A stretch of 64,000 bases of DNA from Kovacikia minuta CCNUW1. GTDB lineage: Bacteria > Cyanobacteriota > Cyanobacteriia > Leptolyngbyales > Leptolyngbyaceae. Positions 25,585 through 35,319 of the stretch are shown piece by piece. Within the stretch, counting starts at the first letter, position 1. The number at the start of each line of letters is the position of its first letter. A program made the translations under genes and the position numbers. Below the pieces are notes generated by a model. That model made no database searches. It saw only the letters and a program-made list of their open reading frames with translations, and had not been told where the DNA came from. The stretch spans positions 806,001 through 870,000 of the forward strand of contig NZ_CP083582.1 of the NCBI RefSeq assembly GCF_020091585.1, given 5' to 3'.

Positions 25585-27435
25585 TCAAATGGGTTGGCGT
25601 TGGTTGGAAAGCCGTTGGTGAGCGATCGCAAAGTCCTCCGTCGTAATTTGGATGGCATTGGGGTCACTGAGTCCCTGCCTGCGGTAGCGGCGAACGGCTT
25701 CTAAGGCTGCCTGGTTACTCAGCAGGGTCAGATCTGCCCCGTTCCAGCCTTCGGTGTGGGCTGCCCAGTGGGTCAGGTCTACCTCTGCTAAAGGACGTTC
25801 TTGATTATGTACCTGTAAGATGGCAAGGCGACTGGATGGATCAGGTAAATCAATTTTCAGTTGCAAATCTAATCTTCCAGACCTCAAAAGTGCTGGATCA
25901 AGGGCTTCCGGGCGGTTGGTGGCTCCTACCAGCAAAACATTGGCACATTCCTGCAAGCCATCAAGTTCGGTGAGCAACTGCCCAACCACCCGATCGCTCA
26001 CCCCCGAATCTCCCTGAAAACTACCCCGAGCTGGAGCGAGAGAATCAATCTCATCAATAAAAACCACACAGGGAGAGGCTTGGCGTGCTTTCGTAAACAG
26101 TTCCCGGACAGCCTGTTCAGACGCACCCACCCATTTACTTAACAGTTCGGGTCCATTTACTGCGATAAAATTTGCCCTTGCCTGAGCTGCAACCGCTTTT
26201 GCCAGCAGGGTTTTGCCCGTTCCTGGTGGACCCCACAGGAGGATGCCCCGTGGGGCTTTTGCCTGGGTGCGGTGGTACAGTTCGGGGTAGAGCAATGCGC
26301 CCTCCACCGATTCCTGGAGGGTTTGCTTAATGCTTTCCAGCCCACCGATCGCATCCCAGGAAACATTGGGAGCCTCAATCTCAACCGATCGCAACACAGC
26401 AGGTTTGATCTGTTTAATTGCCTCCATAAAGTCTGCCTGTGTCACCGTTACCCGTGCTGGTAGAGGTCCATCCAGAGTTGGAAATAAACGACGCAAAGCA
26501 GTATAGGCAGCCTTTTGGCAGAGCGCTTTCAGATCTGCCCCCACCATGCCAACTGCAAGATCGGCAATGGTGCCCAGATCCAGCGATCGCTCCAGGGGCA
26601 TATCCAGAGTCAGGATTTTCAAAATTTCCAATCGTCCGGCACGATCGGGAACTCGAAACCGGACTTCCCGATCGAACCGCCCGGGGCGACGCAATGCAGG
26701 ATCGAGGTGATCGGGACGATTGGTCGCCGCCAGCACAATCACGCCTTTGGTTTTGGCAAACCCATCCATCAATCCCAACAGTTGGGCAACCAACCGCTTT
26801 TCGACTTCACCTTCGACTTTGGTGCGATCGGGGGCAAGGCTATCGATTTCGTCAATAAATATCATGCAGGGAGCCGATCGGGAAGCTTTCTGAAAAATGC
26901 TGCGCAGGCGGGCTTCCGCCTCTCCGTAGTATTTGCCCATCACTTCTGGACCGACGATCGCAATATAGTTAACACCCAACTCTTCGGCAATGGCGCGGGC
27001 CGTCAACGTTTTGCCCGTTCCCGGAGGACCGACCAGGAGAACTCCCGTAGTCGGCTCTAACCCCAGCATCGTGATCAAATCTGGACGTTTCAGGGGCAAT
27101 TCCACCAGTTCTCGCAGTTCCCGCACCACTTCAGTCAAACCACCCACTCCACTTAAAGTTGTAGGCGGAACGTTCCCTACAGGCGGAGGCGTCACAATGA
27201 CCTGATCGCTTGTTGTCATATCTGATGTGGTTGCCGTTCGACCCGAACGAAGATCGCTGCGAACCGTTGAAGTATGATTCTCCAAGTTGTTAGAAGGATT
27301 GCGTCGAGAATTGTTCTTAACTTCTGTTTTAAATTCTTCCGGCTCCGCCCTACCTTCGATCTGTCGAACAATATCCAGCAAGTTGTCAAATCCCTGATCT
27401 AACAAGTCTTCAAATTCTTTTAGAAAATCATCCAT
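25585..27435 (-). CDS. Cdc48/p97-like protein with two AAA+ ATPase domains
   Basis: 616 residues. A short acidic N-terminal region (1-85) differs from the Cdc48 N domain. The first AAA module (about 90-345) has GPPGTGKT, FIDEIDSLAPDR and the arginine-finger segment RRPGRFDREV. The second (about 350-600) has GPPGTGKT, FIDEIDSLAPARG and LLRSGRLDLQL. Both modules look catalytically complete. Such proteins form hexameric unfoldases; the cyanobacterial targets are unknown. It is shorter than archaeal VAT (about 750) because the N domain is missing. It is monocistronic by spacing. Confidence 0.88.
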   Translation of the reverse strand: MDDFLKEFEDLLDQGFDNLLDIVRQIEGRAEPEEFKTEVKNNSRRNPSNNLENHTSTVRSDLRSGRTATTSDMTTSDQVIVTPPPVGNVPPTTLSGVGGLTEVVRELRELVELPLKRPDLITMLGLEPTTGVLLVGPPGTGKTLTARAIAEELGVNYIAIVGPEVMGKYYGEAEARLRSIFQKASRSAPCMIFIDEIDSLAPDRTKVEGEVEKRLVAQLLGLMDGFAKTKGVIVLAATNRPDHLDPALRRPGRFDREVRFRVPDRAGRLEILKILTLDMPLERSLDLGTIADLAVGMVGADLKALCQKAAYTALRRLFPTLDGPLPARVTVTQADFMEAIKQIKPAVLRSVEIEAPNVSWDAIGGLESIKQTLQESVEGALLYPELYHRTQAKAPRGILLWGPPGTGKTLLAKAVAAQARANFIAVNGPELLSKWVGASEQAVRELFTKARQASPCVVFIDEIDSLAPARGSFQGDSGVSDRVVGQLLTELDGLQECANVLLVGATNRPEALDPALLRSGRLDLQLKIDLPDPSSRLAILQVHNQERPLAEVDLTHWAAHTEGWNGADLTLLSNQAALEAVRRYRRQGLSDPNAIQITTEDFAIAHQRLSNQRQPI

Positions 27436-27612
27436 GAGAACGCCCTACCAAGCCCAGTGCTTTCAGTATAGACATCCGCTTCTAGTAGACGGCGGACACT
27501 GTATCGGTCTCGTTACACTTGGTGAGAATGCCATGCTGACCACACAGCGAAAACACAAGTTCAACACATTGATTCGATATCCTGGAAAGTAGGGCTGAAA
27601 AGGAGATAGGCG

Positions 27613-27792
27613 ATGAAAGTTTTGACGGGAATCAGTTTTGTCTTAATTGCAACGTGTTTACTTTGCTGGTTCTCAACTTCCCATTATTGGATTTTTGATC
27701 CGTTAACTGGGGGAATTGTTTTTCTGCTTGCAATTCTATTTATCGGGTATTTTGGGTTTTTGAGCATCGAGCAACCTTCTACCCGAATTTAA
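27613..27792 (+). CDS. Small two-helix membrane protein
   Basis: 59 residues, with a good ribosome site (AAAAGGAGATAGGCG before the ATG). Two hydrophobic helices (ISFVLIATCLLCWF and GGIVFLLAILFIGYFGFL) are separated by a short loop (SHYWIFDPLTG) and followed by a short polar tail. There is no known family that I recognise. Its 3' end overlaps the end of the opposite-strand TPR remnant by 57 bases. The strong ribosome site and typical membrane-protein composition make it a credible gene. Confidence 0.6.
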   Translation: MKVLTGISFVLIATCLLCWFSTSHYWIFDPLTGGIVFLLAILFIGYFGFLSIEQPSTRI

Positions 27793-29131
27793 AGACTGGT
27801 TATGTTGGTAACACTGACCTTGTTTGCGGGTTCTTTTTTCTAACTCTGCCTTCGCCCTCTTTGCCCACTGATCTTCGGGGAACACGCGAAGAAAATCCAC
27901 CAGATCACGGATGGCTACCTGAATTGTAGAGGTAAGCGCTTCCCGCTTGAGAGCATCACCATAGAAATGCCATGCCTGTTTAATATCGCCTGCTATTAGA
28001 TGATACAAAGCAAGATTAAAGGTGTTTTGATGATCGTCAGGCTTTTCGTCATATTGCTGTTGAGCCAATTGAATAGCCCGATCGAGGTCAGCTTTAGCAT
28101 TTTAAGAGCAAGGTAGGAAATCGCGCGATCGTATAGATACCAGTCATTATCTAAATTCAGTGCAATCACCTGGTTAAAATTTGCAAGTGCTTCACTGTAA
28201 AGACCTAAAAGCAACAAGGTTTCACCGTGTTGTGCGATCGCCCAAGTATTCTGCGGGTTAAGTTCAATCGCTCGGTTGTAATCTTGTAAGGCTTCTTCAT
28301 AGCGCCCCAATAACTGATAAGTTTGACCACGCATCGTGATTCCAAAAGCACCCTTCGGCTCCAGTTCGATCGCTTGGGTAAAGTCTTGTAAGGCTTCTTC
28401 GTGGCGCTCTATTGATTGGTAGTAAAGCCCTCGTAGCAAAAACCTCCTGGTATTATTTGAGGAACTGGTGCGTTCATACACATCAAACAACAGCAGCAGA
28501 TGATGCTGTTCTGCCAGCTTGATCAGATCCTGCAAAAACAGGGGAGTCAAAACTTCTACCGGTTCCTTTACCAGTCGCACTTCATCTTTGTTGCCCAGTT
28601 TTTTCGCCACATAACTTGCCCACTCACTGGCTTGTCCAGAGATTGCATCCTCATCCAGAAAGGGAGTAACGGCTCCGCTACCGGGAATTTGCTTGACGGC
28701 TCCCAGACTGGCCTTGGCAATTGCCTACTCATAAATGCTGAAAAACCCTGGGGTGCGTCCGGGTCAGCTTCCAATTCCTGCTTTTTCTGGCGATAGACCT
28801 TGTAGCGTTCGGCAAACCGTTCCAGCTTATGTCCCTGTTGCTCTAGCTGCTCTGCCAGATGTCCCATTATCTCCGGGACGCTGGTTTCGTCGCTGGTGAG
28901 GGCAGTGGCAAACTGGGCTTCCTCTGCTAACTTGCGAAACTGGCGCATCAGGGTGCTTTTGCCCACGCTACCCTGTCCCCAGACGTTGAAAATAAAGTAG
29001 TCGCGTAACTCTGGCGTTCGCCCCATCTCGCCTCGGAACAACTCAATCTGAGCCTCGCGCCCGACAAAAGTAGCCTGCGATCGCTGCCTCAAAATATCTT
29101 GGAGACTTTTGGACTTTTTAGGTAGAGTCAT
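27736..29131 (-). pseudogene. NTPase-TPR protein, frameshifted and internally deleted
   Basis: Starting at 29131 the frame reads SLQDILRQRSQATFVGREAQ and NVWGQGSVGKSTLMRQFRKL (Walker A of a STAND-like NTPase). It breaks near 28725 and resumes one frame over as GAVTPFLDEDAISGQASEW... and LTPLFLQDLIKLAEQ...LLLLFDVYERTSS (Walker B-like). It then leaps straight into TPR repeats (RHEEALQDFTQAIELEPKGA and following), so the rest of the NTPase is missing. A second shift in an A-run near 28100 separates the last TPR part (YDEKPDDHQNTFNLALYHLI). Intact relatives are large signalling NTPases. This copy is dead. Confidence 0.7.
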
Positions 29132-29340
29132 AGGGCGATAGATAACTTTCGTTTGATCTGGCCTAATCTAGCTTTTTCCCTGTGCGTCCTCAAATTAGAA
29201 TAGAAAGGCTAAAGATAACAAATTCTGAAAGTATCGTGATTCTTAGAGAGGATAGCCCAGGCTAATTTCATCGAGTTGCTCCATTCATTCCCAACACCGA
29301 GTTGAAGATCCTAAGCATGGATTGTAAAAATGGCTACAGT

Positions 29341-29571
29341 ATGAGTGAAATTTCAGAAAAATTTAAGACTGAACTTTCTCAACTCTCCGTACAGGAACGT
29401 GCAGAGCTTGCCTACTTCTTAATCCATTCGCTGGATGAAGGTGAAGATGAAGACGTGGAAATTAACTGGGATGGTGAGTTGGTGCGAAGAATGCAGGAGA
29501 TTAATAACGGTACGGCTTCTGGTGAGCCAGCAAGTAAAGTATTCACCGACTTGCGAGAGAAGTATTCGTGA
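29341..29571 (+). CDS. Addiction-module antitoxin (PF09720 type)
   Basis: About 76 residues from the ATG at 29341 (an upstream ATG at 29302 is possible but adds non-conserved residues). LTxLSxxERAELAxxLIxSL-like spacing is seen in LSQLSVQERAELAYFLIHSL. It then has the acidic stretch DEGEDEDVEINWDGELVRRM and a C-terminal toxin-contact tail. These unstable antitoxins pair with RelE/ParE toxins. The toxin frame overlaps its end by four bases but is interrupted by two stops. Confidence 0.8.
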   Translation: MSEISEKFKTELSQLSVQERAELAYFLIHSLDEGEDEDVEINWDGELVRRMQEINNGTASGEPASKVFTDLREKYS

Positions 29572-29870
29572 AGCCTCTCATTATTCACAGCGAAGCGAGA
29601 GAAGAACTAGACAGTGCAATCTCCTACTATGAGGAACAGAAGGTAGGCTTGGGACTTGATTTTTTGGCTGAAGTAGAACAAGCTCTTGGCAAAATTTAGC
29701 AAAACTCAAATTTAGGAGCAGTCTATAAGGTTGCAGGATCGCGCCACTAGGTCATCCAGCGGTTTCCTTTCCTGATTTTCTATGCAGAATTGGAAGAGTT
29801 TATCTGGATAGTTGCGATCGCACATGCAAAGCGTAGACCAGACTATTGGAGAAGACGACAGATAGAGTAA
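29568..29870 (+). pseudogene. RelE/ParE-family toxin with two in-frame TAG codons
   Basis: From GTG at 29568 one frame reads VKPLIIHSEAREELDSAISY and continues to ALGKI. It hits TAG at 29697, continues as NLGAVYKVAGSRH, hits TAG at 29748, then runs VIQRFPFLIFYAELEEFIWI to a TAA at 29868. This covers the whole roughly 100-residue ParE-type fold in a single frame, so only point nonsense changes inactivate it. The antitoxin upstream is intact, as expected when a toxin decays first. Confidence 0.75.
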
Positions 29871-29893
29871 CACCGCACGGACAAATGATCTGC

Positions 29894-32800
29894 CTAATTC
29901 CCATCGGACGATCGTTGGCTGGTTGTCATCTCTCTGCCATGCCCTACGCCATCTCCCCCATTCAGCCCATCTCCATCATTTGAACCGGGGTGATCATCGG
30001 CTAAATCAGGCTTGCGACGGCTTCTGAAGCGAGTTACAGCAGTCTTAATCACAATGTATAACACTGGGATGACAAATAGACTGAGAACGGTTGCCACGCA
30101 CATGCCCCCCACGACGGCTGTTCCCAGAGATTGACGGGCAGCGGCTCCTGGACCGGTGGCAATCACCAGGGGAACCGCACCAATGATGGTTGAGATTGCC
30201 GTCATCAGAATCGGGCGCAACCGTTCGCGGCTAGCTTCTAGCACCGATTTGGTGATACTCAAACCTTCTTCGTACATCTGATTGGCAAATTCCACAATCA
30301 AAATGGCATTCTTACTCGCCATCCCAATCAGCATGACGAAACCAATCTGGGTATAAACGTCGTTTGCAGTACCACGCAGCAGCACCGCAATCAGTGCGCC
30401 TAAAATTGCCAGTGGTACCGTTAGCAAAATAATGAATGGGTCGGTATAGCTCTCGTATTGGGCTGCCAGGGTAAGAAAGACGAAGATAATCCCCAAGGCA
30501 AAAATAAAGATGGAGGAACCTCCGGCTTGAATTTCTTCCAGTGAAAGCCCCGACCATTCAAACCCAAATCCTTTAGGCAAGGTCTGTTTGGCGACCGCTT
30601 CCATTGCTTTGATTGCCTGACCAGAACTGACACCCGGCGCGCCAGAACCGTTGATTTCGACCGATCGAAACAGATTGTAGTGGCTGATAATAGAGGGGCC
30701 AATCGTTTGCTTAATCGTGACTAAATTCGCCAGGGGAACCATTTTCCCGGTTTGCGTTCGCACATACAGTCGTTTGATGTCATCGGGGTTAGAGCGGAAT
30801 TGACTATCGGCTTGAACATATACGCGGTAGGTACGTTCAAACTGGTTGAAGTCATTGACATAGGTTGACCCCAGGAAAATTTGCAGGGTATTAAACACAT
30901 CCTGGGGAGAAATCTGGAGTTGGTTAATCCGGGTGCGATCGACCTCGACCGAAATTTGGGGCGTGTTGGCGTTAAAAGTGGGACGTAAACCTGCGAGTTG
31001 GGGATTTCCACCGGCAGGGTAGGCTGATGCAGCCGCCATAAATTTGCCCAGCACTTCGCCCAGGGTGCCAAATCCCAGCCCAGTTTGATCCTGTAAGTGA
31101 AACTCAAACCCACCAAAGTTACCCAACCCCTGGATCGGTGGGGGTGGGAAGGGAATCACAGTTGCTTCTTTGATGGCGATAAGTTGGGGAAATAGCCCGG
31201 TTGGCTTGGGGAAAAACCCACCAATGATTCCCTTCACCGAGCTTTCCTCGCCCCGACGCTTGTCCCACGGTTTCAAAGTTGTGAAAATAATCCCATTATT
31301 GGGGGTTGCACCACTGAAGCTAAATCCACCAATTGCAAACACGTTTTTGGTTTCTGGACGCTTTTTCAGGATTTCCTCAGCCTGAATTAAAACCTTTTCG
31401 GTATAGCTGAGCGAAACCCCTTCTGGCCCCTGAACGATCGTAATGAAATAGCCCTGATCCTCATCGGGCACAAATGCTGCGGGCACCATGCGATAAATGC
31501 CATAGGTCAATACCAGCCCTAAGCCAAACAAGCCCAGAACCAATCCCTTGCGTCGAATCACCTTGCCAAGGGTGCGGCTATAGGTCTGGCGGACGCTATT
31601 AATTCCCCGGTTGATGCCATTAAACAGCCAATTATTGGGTGCCTGGTCTCGCCGCAACAACAGGGCAGACAGCATCGGGGTAAAGGTAAGCGCGTTGAAG
31701 GTGGAGACGGTAATTGAGAAGGCGATCGTCAGCGCAAATTGCTTGTAAAGCTGTCCGGTTGTGCCAGGGAAAAAGGCAACGGGGACAAACACCGTAATCA
31801 ACACTAACGAGGTGGCAATTACTGCCCCATAGAGGGCATTCATGGAGGTGATTGCTGCATCAATCGGTCTTAAGCCATCCTCCTGAATCCGGCGGGTGAT
31901 GTCTTCCACAATGACGATCGCGTCATCCACCACCAGACCTGTTGCCAGGGTCAAGCCAAACAATGTCAGGGTATTGATCGAAAACCCCATCAGTTTGACG
32001 AAAATGAACGTCCCGATAAAGGATACGGGAATCGCGATCGACACCACTAGGGCTGTGCGCCAACTCTGTAAGAACAGGAAGATAACGATGATGACCAGCA
32101 CGATCGCCTGAATCAGCGAAATCACGACTTCTTCCGCACCCGCCTCAATGAAGGTGGTTGTGTCGAAGGCAATTTCGTATTTCATCCCAGGTGGGAAATT
32201 CCCAGACAGGCGCTTAATTTCTTCTTTAACCGCACGGGCAACATCTAGCGCATTGCTGCCAAACTGCTGCGTGATGCCTAAACCAATCCCCCGGTGGGTA
32301 ATGCCATCGTCAGGGGTAAATCTCAGGACCGAGCCGTAGTTTTCTGCTCCCAGTTCTGCCCGTCCAATGTCCTTCAGCCTGACCAGGGTGCCCGTTTCTG
32401 TCGTTTTGAGGACGAGACTGCCAAATTCCTCAGCGTCCTTAAACCGTCCCTGGGCTGTCACAGCATACTGATATTGTTGTTCTGCCGCAACGGGGGGTTG
32501 GCCAATTTGTCCGGCTCCCACCTGGAGGTTTTGCTGTTGCAGCGCTGTGACCACATCTTGGGGCGTTAAACTGCGGGCAGCCAAACGCTCCGGATCAAGC
32601 CAGAGCCGCATCGCATACTTCCGTTCGCCAAAGACCTGAACCCCACCCACCCCCTTCACCCGCTTCAGGGCATCCACAATATAAAGGTCAGCGTAGTTAC
32701 TCAGATAAACATCGTCGTAGAAATCCTGCCCTTTTTTTTCATCTCGATCGGAATACATCCCGATCGCCAGCAAAAAGTTGTTATTGGTTTTCGCGACCTG

Positions 32801-33193
32801 TACTCCGGTTTGGGTCACAGGCCCCGGTAAGCGGGAAAGTACCGTAGACACCCGGTTCTGAACATCCACCGCTGCCAAATCCTGATCCCGTTCCAGGTCA
32901 AAGGTGAGGTTAATACTACTACTGCCGTCGTTGGCGCTGGTGGATTTGATGTACTTCACCCCTTCAACGCCATTCAGTTCCCGCTCCAGAATGTTGGTAA
33001 CGGTGGACTCTACCGTTTCTGCGTTTGCCCCAATGTAGTTTGACGTAACGCTAACTTGAGGGGGCGTGATATCTGGATACTGGGCAACGGGCAGGGTTGG
33101 AATACAGGCAAGCCCCAGCAGTGTGACCACGATCGAACATACCGTTGCGAAGACGGGACGCCGGATGAAAAAGTCAGAGATGGAGAGAAGCAT
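29894..33193 (-). CDS. RND-family multidrug efflux pump (HAE1/AcrB type)
   Basis: About 1100 residues, beginning MLLSISDFFIRRPVFATVCS. That is the usual first helix of HAE1 pumps, so I place the start at 33193 rather than at 33304, whose extra residues come from low-complexity DNA. Twelve membrane helices and two large periplasmic loops are expected. The TM4 DD pair of the proton relay is present (TGLVVDDAIVIVEDITRRI). Other family segments are LPVAQYPDITPPQVSV and GMASKNAILIVEFANQMYEE. It exports amphiphilic compounds with the adaptor gene just upstream. No TolC gene is in view. Confidence 0.9.
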   Translation of the reverse strand: MLLSISDFFIRRPVFATVCSIVVTLLGLACIPTLPVAQYPDITPPQVSVTSNYIGANAETVESTVTNILERELNGVEGVKYIKSTSANDGSSSINLTFDLERDQDLAAVDVQNRVSTVLSRLPGPVTQTGVQVAKTNNNFLLAIGMYSDRDEKKGQDFYDDVYLSNYADLYIVDALKRVKGVGGVQVFGERKYAMRLWLDPERLAARSLTPQDVVTALQQQNLQVGAGQIGQPPVAAEQQYQYAVTAQGRFKDAEEFGSLVLKTTETGTLVRLKDIGRAELGAENYGSVLRFTPDDGITHRGIGLGITQQFGSNALDVARAVKEEIKRLSGNFPPGMKYEIAFDTTTFIEAGAEEVVISLIQAIVLVIIVIFLFLQSWRTALVVSIAIPVSFIGTFIFVKLMGFSINTLTLFGLTLATGLVVDDAIVIVEDITRRIQEDGLRPIDAAITSMNALYGAVIATSLVLITVFVPVAFFPGTTGQLYKQFALTIAFSITVSTFNALTFTPMLSALLLRRDQAPNNWLFNGINRGINSVRQTYSRTLGKVIRRKGLVLGLFGLGLVLTYGIYRMVPAAFVPDEDQGYFITIVQGPEGVSLSYTEKVLIQAEEILKKRPETKNVFAIGGFSFSGATPNNGIIFTTLKPWDKRRGEESSVKGIIGGFFPKPTGLFPQLIAIKEATVIPFPPPPIQGLGNFGGFEFHLQDQTGLGFGTLGEVLGKFMAAASAYPAGGNPQLAGLRPTFNANTPQISVEVDRTRINQLQISPQDVFNTLQIFLGSTYVNDFNQFERTYRVYVQADSQFRSNPDDIKRLYVRTQTGKMVPLANLVTIKQTIGPSIISHYNLFRSVEINGSGAPGVSSGQAIKAMEAVAKQTLPKGFGFEWSGLSLEEIQAGGSSIFIFALGIIFVFLTLAAQYESYTDPFIILLTVPLAILGALIAVLLRGTANDVYTQIGFVMLIGMASKNAILIVEFANQMYEEGLSITKSVLEASRERLRPILMTAISTIIGAVPLVIATGPGAAARQSLGTAVVGGMCVATVLSLFVIPVLYIVIKTAVTRFRSRRKPDLADDHPGSNDGDGLNGGDGVGHGREMTTSQRSSDGN

Positions 33194-33373
33194 GGGGAGG
33201 GGAAAGGTGGTAGGTGAAAGGTGGTAAGTAGTAGGAAGGCAGGGGAAGATGAGGTGATGGGGTGATCGGATGATGGGGTGTGGCGTGAAGAGATGAATTT
33301 TCATCCCTCATCCTCCATCCCTCAACCCTTATTTTTTATCCTTTCCCTACCACCTATCACCTGCCACCTGTGT

Positions 33374-34810
33374 TTACTTCGCTTCAGCGATGGGGGCACA
33401 GTTTTGGAGTTGCAGAATGCCAGAGGTGACGATGCGATCGCGCCCGCTCAACCCTTCTAGAACCTCCTGATCATTGCCCACAATTTTGCCCAACTGAATG
33501 GGTTTTTGGGCAGCAGTAAGTTGATCCGGTTCCACTTTTACAGGTCCACCGAACTCAGACTTCGCAGGTTCTTTGCAGCCTGAATCCTTAAATGGGGCGG
33601 CGACAAAAATAAAGTTCTTACCCCCCAGGCGAGAAATTGCACTGGTTGGCACTAAAACCCCTGGGCGGGTATTCCAAATCACCCTGGCACGAATAAACTG
33701 GGAGCTTCGTAGTTGATTTCCCACATTTGGGAAAATTGCCTTCACTTGAACAGATTGGGTAGAAGGATCGACGTTGGGTGCGATGAAAGAAATCTGCCCG
33801 CTTTGGAGCACCTTATCCTGCTGATCCAGCAGCTTAACAGGTAGCCCACGGCGCAACTGGGAAGCTCTTTCCAGGGGAATTTGGATTTGAATTTCGAGTT
33901 GCCGATTTTGAGTCAAATTGAGCAACTGGGTCGAAGTATCGACAAAATCTCCAACCTTAACTGGGATGTTGCCCACAATTCCCGTGAAAGGCGCTGTAAT
34001 GCTGTAAAATCCGAGTTCTGCCGCACCCTCATTCACAGTTGCCTGTGCCTGTTGCAGGGCGCGTTGATTTCTCACAACCTGGGAACGGGCACGGGCGATC
34101 GTAGATTGTTGTGCCCGGATATCGGCGTCTGCCTGTTGCAGTGCCGCCTGGGCAGTTTGGATCGCATTCAATCTTTGATCCAGGGTTTGTCTGCTCTCGG
34201 CTCCCTGCTTATAGAGTTCTTGATAGCGTTCATACTCCCGCTGGTTCAGTTGCACATTTGCCTGGGCTGAAGCCCGCCGTGCCTGGAGCGCTTTGAGATT
34301 GTCGATCGCATTATCCACATCTGCCCGGGCTGAGTCCACTTCAGCCGCCGCCGTGTCAGCCGCCGCCGTTCGACTGGCAACCTGTGCCCGTTGTGCATCT
34401 GAGTCAATTTGCAGGATTTGTTGCCCTGCCTCGACCCGATCGCCTGCCCTCACGTAGATTGCCGAAACCTGACCTGCGACCCGTGGCTGGAGGGTGATGG
34501 ACTGGCGAGAGTCAAGACTGGCCGCATAGTCTGAACTGTCATCAATTGGGGCAGACTTGGGGCTACCAAGCTGCACGGGTGTTGGCTGGGGTTTCATCTG
34601 GCTGAAAATAATTAGCGGCATAATTACGCGGCTAAAAACAATCCAGCCAACACCGCCTAGAATTGCCAACCCAATTAAACCAGGGACTAAAAATCGGCGA
34701 AATCGTGATTTGGGTGGGGTATCTTCTGTGTTTTCAGAATCTTGAGGACGTTCAACTTCCAGATCGGAAGCAGGGGGAAGGGTAGGGTGTTGGGTATCTT
34801 TGCCGCTCAT
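33374..34810 (-). CDS. RND efflux periplasmic adaptor (AcrA type)
   Basis: 478 residues. A polar cytoplasmic N terminus and one membrane helix (about 38-62) come first. A lipoyl half-motif (VAGQVSAIYVRAGDRVEAGQ), a coiled coil rich in Ala/Gln (about 145-270) and the second lipoyl half (SITAPFTGIVGNIPVKVGDF) follow, then beta-barrel and membrane-proximal regions. It forms an operon with the RND pump 180 bases downstream. That gap holds short low-complexity repeats (GGTGGTAGGTG-like, CATCCCTC-like), also seen elsewhere in the window. Confidence 0.9.
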   Translation of the reverse strand: MSGKDTQHPTLPPASDLEVERPQDSENTEDTPPKSRFRRFLVPGLIGLAILGGVGWIVFSRVIMPLIIFSQMKPQPTPVQLGSPKSAPIDDSSDYAASLDSRQSITLQPRVAGQVSAIYVRAGDRVEAGQQILQIDSDAQRAQVASRTAAADTAAAEVDSARADVDNAIDNLKALQARRASAQANVQLNQREYERYQELYKQGAESRQTLDQRLNAIQTAQAALQQADADIRAQQSTIARARSQVVRNQRALQQAQATVNEGAAELGFYSITAPFTGIVGNIPVKVGDFVDTSTQLLNLTQNRQLEIQIQIPLERASQLRRGLPVKLLDQQDKVLQSGQISFIAPNVDPSTQSVQVKAIFPNVGNQLRSSQFIRARVIWNTRPGVLVPTSAISRLGGKNFIFVAAPFKDSGCKEPAKSEFGGPVKVEPDQLTAAQKPIQLGKIVGNDQEVLEGLSGRDRIVTSGILQLQNCAPIAEAK

Positions 34811-35319
34811 AGATGAATGAAAGAAGTGGGTCAGGGATTGAGCTGCTAAAAAAGTGGCAGGGGACGTAGATGGCAGCCTGTAAGCTGGTTCAATAAATGC
34901 AAGCCACAGCTACAGCTTACACGAACAAATGTTCTCAGGGGAAAATGATTAATTGAGACACCAATTCCAATCGACGAAGCATCAATCTGGATAAAAAATC
35001 GTTTATAGAAATAAAGCAACTTCTGCTTGATAAAGGCACAAATCGGGATGTTACCCCAAATTTAAATTATGTCCGTCTAGCGTACTACAGATAGATGCAA
35101 TCTAACTTCACTCGCTCGAATCACCCGATCGGGTGAAGCAAGCTCAAATTACTTTCAAATCGCCGGTTTCTAGCTAGAAAATAGGGAGTGGGGAGTAGGG
35201 AGTGGGGAGTGGGGTGGAGATTTTCATGCCTGGGGGTAAGCGCAAATCATGGAATATTACCTGTTCACCGATCGGCGATCGTGGGCATGCTGGAAAGCAG
35301 ATTACCAGGAGCAGTCACC
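34811..35319. other. Intergenic region, divergent promoters and short repeats
   Basis: About 510 bases between the divergent adaptor gene and the gene starting at 35320. GGAGTGGGGAGTAGG-type tandem repeats fill 35185-35217. An open frame begins at 35188 within these repeats but is unlikely to be translated. AT-rich sequence at 34945-35080 may contain promoters. Confidence 0.4.

Noticed and set aside
33194-33304. Longer N terminus for the RND pump
   Set aside because: The extra residues (TPHPIIRSPHH...) come from intergenic short repeats. The family begins with the helix at 33193.
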